From: Halorussus sp. MSC15.2
Lineage (GTDB): Archaea > Halobacteriota > Halobacteria > Halobacteriales > Haladaptataceae
Reading direction: 5' to 3'
Length of the DNA stretch: 64,000 nt
Assembly: GCF_010747475.1 (NCBI RefSeq)
Contig: NZ_VSLZ01000004.1
Coordinates: forward strand, 186,001-250,000
Shown here: positions 14,235 through 22,797 of the stretch, piece after piece
How the letters are laid out: each line of letters begins with the position of its first letter
How positions within the stretch are numbered: position 1 is the first letter of the stretch
Notes under the pieces: model-generated
The model's database searches: none
What the model was told of the DNA's origin: nothing
The model's input: the letters and a program-made list of their open reading frames with translations, nothing else
Program-made: the position numbers and the translations under genes

Positions 14235-16535
14235 TCACGCCGACTCGGCGTCCGTCGCGCCCGCGAAGTCCGTCGTCGGTCGCTCCCCGCGGAGCAACTG
14301 CCCGCCGAAACTGTTGAGCAGGACGACCGAGACCGACAGCACCATCGCTATCATGGCGAAGACCGGGTGGACGAGTCCGGTCGTCGCCGCGGCGACGCCC
14401 ACCCCGTTGAACGCGAACGCCGCGGCCAAATTCTGTCTGGTCTTCCGATAGCTCCGGTCGGCGATTTCGTAGGCGTCCGCGACACCGCCGAGTCGGTCGG
14501 TGACGAGGACGACGTCGGCGCTCTCGATGGCGATGTCGGTGCCCGCACCGACCGCGATGCCGACGTCGGCCTGCGTCAGCGCCGGGGCGTCGTTGATGCC
14601 GTCACCGACCATCGCCACGCGGTCGCCCTCGGCCTGAAACCGTCGTATCTCCTCGCGCTTGTCCTCGGGGAGTACCTCGGCCGTCACGCGGTCGATGCCG
14701 ACCCGGTCGGCCACCGTGCGGGCGGTTCGCTCGTCGTCGCCGGTGAGCATCACTGGAGTCGCACCCCACTCGCGAATGCGGGCGACCGCGTCCGCGGCGT
14801 CGTCTTTCACCGGGTCGCCGAACGCGAGGAGACCGAGAACCGCTCCGTCGACTGCGACTGCGACGACGGTGAGACCACGGTTCCGTAACTCGTCGGCGTC
14901 GTCGGACAGTTCCGCCGGCAGGCCGCCGTCGGCGGCCCACGACGGTTTCCCGACGCGAATCTCCGCCCCGGCCGCCGTCGCGCGGACGCCCTTGCCGGTC
15001 TCGCTGTCGAACTCCTCGGGCGTGGGGAACTCGACGCTACGTTCGGCGGCGTGGTCCATGACCGCGTCCGCGAGGGGGTGTTCGCTGTACACCTCCGCGG
15101 TCGCGGCCCGGCGGACCACCTCGGTCTCGTCCGCATCGCCGACCGCGAGGACCGCCGCGACGGCGGGTTCGCCCTTCGTGACGGTCCCCGTCTTGTCGAG
15201 GACGACCGTCTCGACCTCGCGGAAGGCGTGGAAGGCGTCGGCGCTCCGCATGAGCAGGCCGCGCTCGGCCGCGACGCCGCCGCCCCGGACCAGCGCGAGC
15301 GGCGTCGCCATCCCGAGCGCGCAGGGGTACCCGAGGACGAGGACCGCGAGCGCGGCGAACGCGCCGCGCTGAACGTCGGGCGCGCCGCCGAGGAGCAGCG
15401 GCCCGACCGTCCAGAACAGCGCCGAGGCCGCGGCGACGACGAACACGCCGGGAACGAAGTACTTCAGCACCCGGTCGGCCAGCGCGACCACGCCCGGTTT
15501 CATCGCCCGCGCGGCCTCGACCTCTCTGGCGACGCGGTTCAGGAAGGCGTCCTCGCCGGTCGCGGTCACCTCCGCGAGCAGGGTGCCGGTCCGGTTGATG
15601 CTTCCGCCGACCACCTCGTCGTCCGGCGACTTGTCCACCGGGGCCGACTCGCCCGTCGCCACGCTCTCGTCCACTGCGCTCTCACCGTCGAGGACGCGGC
15701 CGTCTACCGGCACCCTCTCGCCGGGTTCGACGCGCACGCGGTCGCCGACCGAGAGGGCTTCGACAGCGACTTCTTCGATTTCGGTTTCGCCGTCTTCGAC
15801 CTCCTCGACCTCGCTATCACCGTCGTCTCGGTCGCCAGACTCGCGGACGCGCCGGGCGGTGTCCGGTCGGAGGTCGAGCAGACCCTGTACGGCCCGCGAA
15901 GCGCGCGTTCGGACGAGCAGGCTGGTATACTCGGAGAGGACGTGGTACGCAGTGACGAACACCGAGACCGCGAAGAAGTGGACCGTCGGGAACGACGGGA
16001 AGGCGAACAGGCCGAGCAGACCGCCCGCGAGTCCCGCGAGCGCCCCGGCTTCCAGCAGGACGTGCTGGTTCAAGATACCGCGCCGGAGGCTGTTGTACGC
16101 CTTCGAGAGGATGTACCGACCCGGGCCGAGCATCGTGACGAGCGCGAGTCCGAACGCTGCGAGGTCCATCCCGACCGACGTCGATTCGAAGCTCCCGCGG
16201 ACGAACACCATGAACAGCATCAGGGCCGCGGTGATTCCCGAGAGCGCCCCGGCGAGCGCGAGGCGGCGTTTCCCGCGGTCCAACTCCGCCCGCTGTTCCT
16301 CGAAGCGCGCCTCCTTGTCCGGGTCCCGAATCGTGAATCCGAGGTCCCGGAGCGCGTCCTTCAGTTCGACCTCCGACACCGCCGCGTCGTCGTACTGGAC
16401 TCGGACTTCCTCGTGAGCGAGGCTGACGCTCGCGTCTTCGACCCCGTCGGTCCGGTCGTAGGCCTTCCGGATGCTCTCGGTGCAGAACGAGCAACTCATC
16501 CCGCCGACGTGGTACTGGACCTCGCTGTGAGCCAC
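14235..16535 (-). CDS. P1B-type heavy-metal ATPase with YPC motif
   Basis: A 766-residue metal pump. The N-terminal heavy-metal-associated domain has VGGMSCSFCTESI (CxxC), then eight membrane helices, the actuator motif TGES, the phosphorylation site DKTGTVTKGEP, GDGINDAPALTQADVG and the hinge. In helix 6 the usual CPC is Tyr403-Pro-Cys405. Helix 7 has FNGVG and helix 8 has MVLSVSVVLLNS rather than MxxSS, so it departs from classical copper(I) pumps. GTG at 16535 is chosen because it starts just before the HMA domain; the open frame continues upstream through the next gene. Likely copper or another soft metal export; specificity is uncertain. Confidence 0.88.
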   Translation of the reverse strand: MAHSEVQYHVGGMSCSFCTESIRKAYDRTDGVEDASVSLAHEEVRVQYDDAAVSEVELKDALRDLGFTIRDPDKEARFEEQRAELDRGKRRLALAGALSGITAALMLFMVFVRGSFESTSVGMDLAAFGLALVTMLGPGRYILSKAYNSLRRGILNQHVLLEAGALAGLAGGLLGLFAFPSFPTVHFFAVSVFVTAYHVLSEYTSLLVRTRASRAVQGLLDLRPDTARRVRESGDRDDGDSEVEEVEDGETEIEEVAVEALSVGDRVRVEPGERVPVDGRVLDGESAVDESVATGESAPVDKSPDDEVVGGSINRTGTLLAEVTATGEDAFLNRVAREVEAARAMKPGVVALADRVLKYFVPGVFVVAAASALFWTVGPLLLGGAPDVQRGAFAALAVLVLGYPCALGMATPLALVRGGGVAAERGLLMRSADAFHAFREVETVVLDKTGTVTKGEPAVAAVLAVGDADETEVVRRAATAEVYSEHPLADAVMDHAAERSVEFPTPEEFDSETGKGVRATAAGAEIRVGKPSWAADGGLPAELSDDADELRNRGLTVVAVAVDGAVLGLLAFGDPVKDDAADAVARIREWGATPVMLTGDDERTARTVADRVGIDRVTAEVLPEDKREEIRRFQAEGDRVAMVGDGINDAPALTQADVGIAVGAGTDIAIESADVVLVTDRLGGVADAYEIADRSYRKTRQNLAAAFAFNGVGVAAATTGLVHPVFAMIAMVLSVSVVLLNSFGGQLLRGERPTTDFAGATDAESA

Positions 16536-16588
16536 GTCGCTATCGTGGGGCGAGAGCCGAAAAAGCGTTACGCGACTCCAGACGGCGA

Positions 16589-17595
16589 CTACTCCAACTC
16601 CACCGCCACCCGCTCGCCGGTGCGTGCCGACTCGTAGGCCGCCTCGGTCAGCGCGGTCACCGCCAGCGCGTCCCTCGCGGTGGCAGGCGGTCGCTCGCCC
16701 GTCTCGACGCAATCGATGAACGCCTCGGCCTTGTTGCGCTGCTCGTCGCGGTCGATGAAGGGGATGACCGTCGTGGAGTCGGACTCGATAGTTTCGAGTT
16801 CTCGCTCCTCCCATTGGCGGCCTTCGAGGTAGACCGCACCCTCGGGGTCCCAGATGTGGATATGTTCGCGGACGCAGGGCGCGTCGCTGTGGACCGAGAT
16901 GGTGCCGTGCGCGCCGCCGGCGAACTCCACGGTGAGGATGGCCCGTTGGTCCACGCGGCCCTCCTCGTCGGCGAACACCATCTCGGCGCTCACCTCCTCC
17001 GGGACCAGACCCGTGGTCCACAGCACCGCGTCGATGAGGTGACTGCCGGTGTCGTAGAGGTTCCCGCCGCCCGAGAGGTCGGGGTCGGTCCGCCACGTGT
17101 CCTCGAACCGGGATATCCAGTTCTGGGTGATTTCTGCGCTGAGGAAGTCCGGCGAGCGGTCGCCCTGCCAGCGCTCGCGGGCGGTCTGGAACGCCGGGTT
17201 CAGGTGGCGCTGGTAGCCCACCATCAGCACCTGCTCGCTCGACTCGGCGCGGTCGCGAGGTCCCGGGCCTCGCCGAGGTCGGTCGTCAGCGGTTTGTCGC
17301 AGAAGACGTGAAGGTCACGGTCGAGCGCCGCCGTCACCATCTCGTGGTGGAGGGTGTGTGGCGTTCCGACGAGAACCGCGTCTAACGACTCCGCGTCGAG
17401 CATCTCGCGGTAGTCCTCGTACTGTGAGCCGTCGCCGACGTAGAGCGTCTCGCCCGCAGTTCGACGGGTCTCCGGGCTGAGGTCCGCCAACGCCGTCACC
17501 GTCGAGCGCGGGTCCTGTTCGAAGAGCCGTCCGACCGTGGTTCCGATGTAGCCGCCGCCGATGACGCCGACCCTGAGTTTCTCGGCCTGAGACAT
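16589..17595 (-). pseudogene. Gfo/Idh/MocA family oxidoreductase, frameshifted
   Basis: Two frames form one NAD(P)-dependent sugar or inositol dehydrogenase-like protein. The N-terminal Rossmann domain has LRVGVIGGGYIGTTVGR and DKPLTTDLGEARDL. The second frame (17230 to 16589) holds the C-terminal alpha/beta domain with YQRHLNPAFQ and GGNLYDTGSHLIDAVLW. Inserting one C near 17247 (plus strand) joins LATAAESS to EQVLMVGYQ and yields a 335-residue protein of normal family length. As written the protein is truncated after the nucleotide domain. The substrate is unknown. Real mutation and sequencing error cannot be told apart here. Confidence 0.85.
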
Positions 17596-17711
17596 CCCTG
17601 TACGTCCCCACCACGAGGGGTCTCTTGATTCGTGCGGCCGTTCCGCAGTCGCCGACCGTTCGCGGAACCGTGTCCGCTTCGCGTCCGAGGCCCTCCGCAG
17701 CACCGCGTCAC

Positions 17712-19454
17712 TCACTCGTCCTCGCTCTCAGTGAGGACCACGGTGACCTCCTCACCGTGTTCGAGGTCAGTCTCGTCCAGTAGACGCAGCAGCGTAACGT
17801 CGTCGCCGCCGTCCACGACGCGGGCGCGGAGGCGCGCGCCGGTGGCCCTCGGTTCGAGGTCGTCGAGTCGGCCGAGAACTTCGCGTCGGAACCGCTCGGT
17901 CTCGGTGACGGCCGCGTCCGGGACCGACGAATCTGATAGCCCTGACTCGGCCGCCTCCGGTTCGATTGCCTCCGGTTCGCTCGTCTCCGACTCGTCCGGT
18001 CGTCGCTCGCCCGCTTCGGTGTCCGCCGCTTTCGACGCGGCCTCTTTACCCTCGGTTTGGGTCGAGCGAGCGGTCGAGTGCGTCGAGTCGTCGCGCTCGC
18101 CGAACCGGTCCTCCAACCGCTCGACTTCGACGCCTTCGGCCCCGAGTTCGGGGTCGGCGACCCGAACCACGGCGGGGAGCGACTCGTCGCGTTCCGCGAG
18201 ATCGCCGAACCGCGCGCCGTTCGCCCGCCAGTCGCGGGCGCGGATGGACTGGACCGCGGTCTCGCTCAGCCACGGCGGCGGCGACCACCGACCGCCCTCG
18301 TAGAGGATTTGCTCGCGTTCGTCGTCGCTGGCCCAGACGAATCGCTCGTCGTAGCGCCCTCTGAAGTTCCGGAGGGCGTGGCGCGGCCCGTGCCCCGCGA
18401 CGACGTGGATGGGGTCGAACTCCTCGACCAGTTCGTCGATGGCCGAGAGCGAGGGGTGGTTGACCACCTCGAAGTCGTAGACGGTGCAAGTCGCCGTGTC
18501 TACCGGGGTAGTCGCCCCGCCGGTCAGTTGGACGAGCGTCGCCGCCGAATCGCCTTCGACGACGCCGAACAGGCGGCGGGCGCTCCCCTCCGTGGGAACC
18601 TCCGGTCCCGCGAACGTGACGGTGCCGCGTTCGAGCAGGTCGCTGGCCGAGTCGAACACCGGGACCGCCTCGACGTTCGGCACGTCGTAGCCGAGGTCGG
18701 CGTAGAGTTTGGCACACTGGCCCGCGAGCGTGACCGGAATCGGGTCGCCCAACCGCTCGCCGAGGTGGCCGAGCAGGTAGGCGTAGTGGACCGCCGTCAG
18801 CGCGCTGGCGGTCGCGAGGACCGACGACCCGGCCTGTGCGCGCTCCACGAGGGTGAACAGCGACTCCGAGAGCGTCTTCTCGAAGTCGTCGGCGGTCGAG
18901 ACGTTGACGAACAGCGCGTCGATATCGACCGGCAGTTCGGTCCGGAAACCGGGATAGCCCGCGACTCGGCGCGTCGTGAAGTCGCCGGTGAACAGGAGGT
19001 GGTTGGTCCGCGACCCGTCACCGAATCGCACGACGAACCCGGACGCGCCGGGCGCGTGGCCCGCGGGAACCGGAGAAACCGCAACGTCCGCGACGAGCGT
19101 CTCCCACCCGTCGAGTGGTTCGACGGCGTCGAGAACGCCGTCGGTGGTCCCGATTTCGTAGTTCTTCTCGCCTTCGGTCAGCACGTGTTCGAGGACGTTC
19201 GCCGTCGGTTCGGCGGCGTACACCCGGGCACCGTCGCGAAGGGAGTCGGCGAGCGACGCGTAGTGGTCGAGGTGAGCGTGCGTGAGCAGAACCGCCACGA
19301 GATACTCGTCGTCGGCCAACAGCGAGTCGATATCGACGCCGACGCCCGAGTCGACGAGGACGCAGGCCGTCCGCTCGCGGGTCGCGTCTCGGAATCGGAG
19401 GAGGTAGGAACCGCCGCCGGTAGATGGGTTCGCGTGCTGATAGCTGAGTCTCAT
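17712..19454 (-). CDS. MBL-fold metallo-hydrolase with acidic C-terminal extension
   Basis: A 580-residue protein. Residues 1-360 form a metallo-beta-lactamase fold with the metal motif HAHLDH at 59-64, a metal-ligand aspartate in LLFTGDFTTRRV and a late HVVAGHGPRHALRNF, which resembles the beta-CASP/exonuclease arrangement of RNA-processing hydrolases. Residues 420-530 are low complexity and acidic. A short C-terminal beta-rich module ends the protein. It lies upstream of the Gfo/Idh/MocA gene on the same strand, but a gap and different content do not demand an operon. RNA or small-ester hydrolysis are both possible; the RNA-processing reading is only inference. Confidence 0.8.
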   Translation of the reverse strand: MRLSYQHANPSTGGGSYLLRFRDATRERTACVLVDSGVGVDIDSLLADDEYLVAVLLTHAHLDHYASLADSLRDGARVYAAEPTANVLEHVLTEGEKNYEIGTTDGVLDAVEPLDGWETLVADVAVSPVPAGHAPGASGFVVRFGDGSRTNHLLFTGDFTTRRVAGYPGFRTELPVDIDALFVNVSTADDFEKTLSESLFTLVERAQAGSSVLATASALTAVHYAYLLGHLGERLGDPIPVTLAGQCAKLYADLGYDVPNVEAVPVFDSASDLLERGTVTFAGPEVPTEGSARRLFGVVEGDSAATLVQLTGGATTPVDTATCTVYDFEVVNHPSLSAIDELVEEFDPIHVVAGHGPRHALRNFRGRYDERFVWASDDEREQILYEGGRWSPPPWLSETAVQSIRARDWRANGARFGDLAERDESLPAVVRVADPELGAEGVEVERLEDRFGERDDSTHSTARSTQTEGKEAASKAADTEAGERRPDESETSEPEAIEPEAAESGLSDSSVPDAAVTETERFRREVLGRLDDLEPRATGARLRARVVDGGDDVTLLRLLDETDLEHGEEVTVVLTESEDE

Positions 19455-19604
19455 CTGTGGCAGAACCCGCCTCCGACGCTCGCTGTCCCGACACGGAACA
19501 TATCTTGAGTAACGGACCGAGGGAACCTAAACGCTTTGTTAACCGTTGCCTCGTGTCAATGATAGATAGATTTTGGGCTCCGGGGTCTGCACTACGAGGC
19601 CGTC

Positions 19605-20429
19605 TCAGGTCTCCCGGTCGTAAGACGTGACCCGACCCCACGAACTCTTCTTCCCCCAGAGACCCGAGCGCATGCACTCCAGTTCGACTATCTGTGAGTT
19701 GTCCACGAACAGGTTGACCTCCGGGCCGAAGTTCTTGATGTACCACTCGAACACCGCCGGGTCGGCCGCCTCGAACACGCAGTTCTCGATGCCGACCTCG
19801 TTGGCGATTTCGAAGGCCACGTCGGTGCGCCACTCCCGAACTCGCTCGGTGATGCCCTCCGACTCGACCATAATCTTGTACGCGCCGGCGTCGAGGTGGC
19901 GCTGGGCCTCCCGGACGGCGCTCGCCGGGTCGATGGCCTCCTCGCTCTCCAACTCCTCGACCGACGACGCACCGCCCGCGCCGAACTGGACGTTTATCTC
20001 CGGTTTGGGCTTCAGGCCGTGGTCCTGCACCAGTTCGGTGAGCGCCACGAGGTCGTCGGTGTCGATGGCGATGAACCCCGACGATATCTCCACGATGTCG
20101 AACCCTAGATTTCCGGCCTCCTCGACGTACTGCTCGACCTTGTCGTGGTCCCTGACGAGGACGTTCTCCACGAATCCGCCCGTCGAGACTTGAACGTCGT
20201 ACTCGTGGCAGGTCTCGACGAGTTCGGTCACGGCGTCCTCTGGCATCAGCGCGAACGACCCGCCGGAGAACTTGTAGATGTCCACGTACTCGCCCATCGT
20301 GTCAAGGATGTCGCGCAACTCGCGCGGTCCCATCGGGTCGTAGTACGGGCCTCGAATCTCGGTGATACCCTTCTCGCGCGGTTTCGATTCGCGCTCGTTG
20401 ATGTGCAAGAAGTCGAATGCTCTGTCCAT
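19605..20429 (-). CDS. comA: Phosphosulfolactate synthase
   Basis: A 274-residue TIM-barrel enzyme of the ComA family, which adds sulfite to phosphoenolpyruvate to give phosphosulfolactate, the first committed step of coenzyme M synthesis in methanogens. Conserved blocks include KFSGGSFALMPEDAV, VQVSTGGFVENVLV, VEISSGFIAIDTDD and VFEAADPAVFEWYIK. Length and fold fit the family throughout. The gene stands alone: no comB or comC is visible near it. Haloarchaea do not make methane, so the product probably goes to sulfolactate or another sulfonate. The start is the ATG beside the conserved DRAFDFLHI segment. Confidence 0.9.
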   Translation of the reverse strand: MDRAFDFLHINERESKPREKGITEIRGPYYDPMGPRELRDILDTMGEYVDIYKFSGGSFALMPEDAVTELVETCHEYDVQVSTGGFVENVLVRDHDKVEQYVEEAGNLGFDIVEISSGFIAIDTDDLVALTELVQDHGLKPKPEINVQFGAGGASSVEELESEEAIDPASAVREAQRHLDAGAYKIMVESEGITERVREWRTDVAFEIANEVGIENCVFEAADPAVFEWYIKNFGPEVNLFVDNSQIVELECMRSGLWGKKSSWGRVTSYDRET

Positions 20430-20615
20430 CGGAACCCCCCGAACGAGATACGACGAACCGCCACTTCACTGTTCGCCAGCGATGCGACGACGCCGAATCG
20501 GTCACGCTCGCAGACCCGGCCGACAGGGTTCGACTGCCCCCGAACGACGCTCTGAATCCCCAGCTTCGAACCGGGCAAACGGATATGTGCTCCGCCGTGG
20601 AAGCCTTCCCAACTC

Positions 20616-22043
20616 ATGAGCGAACGATTTCTCGTCGTCGGGGGAGACGCCGCGGGGATGAGCGCGGCCGGGAAGGCAAAGCGAGACGACCCGGACCGTG
20701 AGGTCGTGGTCTTCGAGCGCGGCGACTGGGTGTCCTACGGGGCCTGCGGTCTCCCCTACTACGTCAAGGGCGAGATAGCCGAGGTGAGCGACCTCGTGGT
20801 GGTCGAACCGCAAAAAATCGTGGAGGAACGCGGCATCGACCTGCGCCGCCAGCAGGAGGTGGTCGGAATCGACCCCGAACGTGGGACCGTCACCGTCGAA
20901 CACGACGGCGAGTGCTACGAGGAGTCGTACGACGACCTGCTGCTGGCCACCGGCGGACGGGCCGCGCTCCCGGACGCGCCCGGGACGGACCTCGACGGCG
21001 TCTTCGCGGTGCGGAACCTCGAAGCGGGCCGGGCGCTCCGGAGTTACGTCCTCCACGAAGACGACGGCGAGGCGGCGACGGTTCCGGCCGCCGACTCGGA
21101 GTACGGCGCGGCGTTCCGCGCCCACCTCTCCGAGGCCGACACCGAAGTCGTCGCGGTCGTCGGGGCCAACAAAATCGGGCTGGAGATGGCCGAGGCGTTC
21201 GTCGCCCGCGGGTTCGATGTCCACGTCTTCGAGGAGGGTCCCCGCGTCCTCCCGATGTTCGGGCCGGACGTGGCGGGCGTCGTCGCCGACCACCTCCGCG
21301 AGCGCGGCGTGACGCTCCACCTCGACACCACCGTCCAGCGACTCGACGGCAAGGACGGACGGGTCGCGGCGGTGGAGACTGAGACCGAACGAATCGCAGT
21401 GGACGCGGTTCTCAGCGACGTGGGCGTCGAACCCGACACCGAACTCGGGGCGTCAGCGGGGCTGGAACTCGGCGCGAACGACGCGATTCGCACCGACGAG
21501 TTCGGGCGGACCGACGCGGACCGCGTCTACGCCGCGGGCGACTGCGCCGAGACGCGCCACCTGCTCACTGGCGACCGCGTCCACTGGCCGTACGCGCTCG
21601 CGGCCAACCGCGCGGGCCGCGCCGTCGGGCGAACGGTCGCGGGCCGACCGACGCCGACCGGTGGCATCGTCGGAACCAACGTGATGAAGGCGTTCGACCG
21701 CGAAGTCGCGCGAACGGGTCTCGACGACGAGCAGGCCCGCGAGGCCGGGTTCGACCCGGTCTCGACCACTATCACGACCATCACCCGCGCTCACTACTAC
21801 CCCGGGTGGTCGCGCATCGTCGTCCACGCGACGGCCGACGCCGACTCGGTCAGACTCCTCGGCGCGAGCATGGTCGGCGCGGAAGGGGCGGCCCACCGCA
21901 TCAACTCGGTCGCGGCGTCGCTCCACGCTGGACTGACGGTCCGGGAAGTCGGGAACCTCGACTTCGGCTACGCGCCGCCGTTCGGTCCGGTCTGGGACCC
22001 GGTGCTCCTCGCGGCGAAGGCGCTCGGCGACGAGATGGAGTGA
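20616..22043 (+). CDS. FAD-dependent CoA-disulfide reductase/NADH oxidase-like enzyme
   Basis: A 475-residue pyridine nucleotide-disulfide oxidoreductase. It has the FAD-binding motif VVGGDAAGMSAAGKA, the single redox cysteine Cys44 in SYGACGLPYY that defines CoA-disulfide reductases and NADH oxidases, the NAD-binding VVGANKIGLEMAEAF and the FAD-ribityl motif YAAGDCAE, followed by the C-terminal dimerisation domain. It likely maintains thiol balance or reduces oxygen or elemental sulfur species; haloarchaea use gamma-glutamylcysteine as main thiol, so the true substrate is open. A 47-codon membrane-protein gene follows in the same direction. The region upstream is divergent with comA. Confidence 0.9.
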   Translation: MSERFLVVGGDAAGMSAAGKAKRDDPDREVVVFERGDWVSYGACGLPYYVKGEIAEVSDLVVVEPQKIVEERGIDLRRQQEVVGIDPERGTVTVEHDGECYEESYDDLLLATGGRAALPDAPGTDLDGVFAVRNLEAGRALRSYVLHEDDGEAATVPAADSEYGAAFRAHLSEADTEVVAVVGANKIGLEMAEAFVARGFDVHVFEEGPRVLPMFGPDVAGVVADHLRERGVTLHLDTTVQRLDGKDGRVAAVETETERIAVDAVLSDVGVEPDTELGASAGLELGANDAIRTDEFGRTDADRVYAAGDCAETRHLLTGDRVHWPYALAANRAGRAVGRTVAGRPTPTGGIVGTNVMKAFDREVARTGLDDEQAREAGFDPVSTTITTITRAHYYPGWSRIVVHATADADSVRLLGASMVGAEGAAHRINSVAASLHAGLTVREVGNLDFGYAPPFGPVWDPVLLAAKALGDEME

Positions 22044-22085
22044 CCCCACCCACGGACCTATCCGTCTTAGCACCGTACGTCCGCC

Positions 22086-22229
22086 GTGACCTATCAAACC
22101 ACGATGGGCTGGTCGCTCGTCACGTCCGGTATCGTCACGCTCCTGCTGAAGGCCCTGCCCGGCGACTCGCTGTGGTGGGGCGTCCTCTTCCTCGTCGCGG
22201 GCGTCGCGATGCTGTACGTCCGACAGTAG
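22086..22229 (+). CDS. 47-residue membrane protein
   Basis: A short open frame, GTG to TAG, coding a 47-residue protein with two hydrophobic segments separated by PGDSLWWG (residues about 10-24 and 30-45). It lies 42 bases after the flavoprotein stop and shares its strand, so it may be co-transcribed. GC-rich third positions (GTC, CTC, GGC) are like true haloarchaeal genes, which supports coding. It resembles many short hydrophobic haloarchaeal proteins; no function is assigned. Confidence 0.55.
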   Translation: MTYQTTMGWSLVTSGIVTLLLKALPGDSLWWGVLFLVAGVAMLYVRQ

Positions 22230-22286
22230 CGCGAGTGGGGCAACAGAAGAGGAGCGAAAAAAGGAGGAGAAGCGCGGCGGCGGACG

Positions 22287-22619
22287 CTATTCGACGTGGA
22301 CGCGGGTGACGTGCCCGCCACAGCCACACTGTTCGACGTACTCCCACGAGACGTCGTCACCGAAGGCCGCGTCGAGCGCGTCGTAGAGGTACGTTTCCGG
22401 GTGGCCGTGGTCGCCGTGGGTCACGAGGTTGACGTGGTTCCCGCCCGCGGTGTGTTCGACCGCGGTCTCGGCCTGTTCGACCACGAGGTCCCGGCTCTCG
22501 GCGTGGTGGGGCTTTTCGAGGTTCGCCGACCACGAGTTGTCGTGGACGCGGTCAGTTATCGGTTCCACGTCGCTGTCGAGGTCGGCGTCGTGTTCGCGGT
22601 CGTCGCTGGTGGTTCCCAT
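22287..22619 (-). CDS. CGCGG-type putative radical-SAM-modified RiPP precursor
   Basis: A 110-residue acidic protein with HVNLVTHGDHGHPETYLYD and, near the C terminus, QCGCGGHVTRVHVE with CGCGG at residues 98-102. The conserved CGCGG near the end matches a haloarchaeal family annotated as a putative target of a radical SAM maturase, from memory of that family name. The long conserved leader-like region ahead of the motif fits a leader-core layout. The maturase itself is not in this window. The gene stands alone. A run of T (plus-strand A6 at 22257-22262) just beyond the stop could end transcription. Firm part: the CGCGG protein; the RiPP role is family knowledge, not shown here. Confidence 0.75.
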   Translation of the reverse strand: MGTTSDDREHDADLDSDVEPITDRVHDNSWSANLEKPHHAESRDLVVEQAETAVEHTAGGNHVNLVTHGDHGHPETYLYDALDAAFGDDVSWEYVEQCGCGGHVTRVHVE

Positions 22620-22797
22620 GTTCGAACGGAGGGCGCGTCCGTGCGAAGGGGTTGTCCCGAACGTGTTCGGGTAGAGGAACCGGCGGAGCTAAGCCGGTCG
22701 TACCCCTCCGATAACGCGTTTCAAATCTCGATAGTCGTCGGTTAGCCGCCGGTGCAGAGCGTTCGTAACAAAGTAGTTACAAATCCCTCTCGGCTGT

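Noticed and set aside
16535..17096. N-terminal extension of the metal ATPase
   Set aside because: The open frame runs through the Gfo/Idh/MocA gene on the same strand in another frame; the HMA domain starts right after the GTG at 16535.
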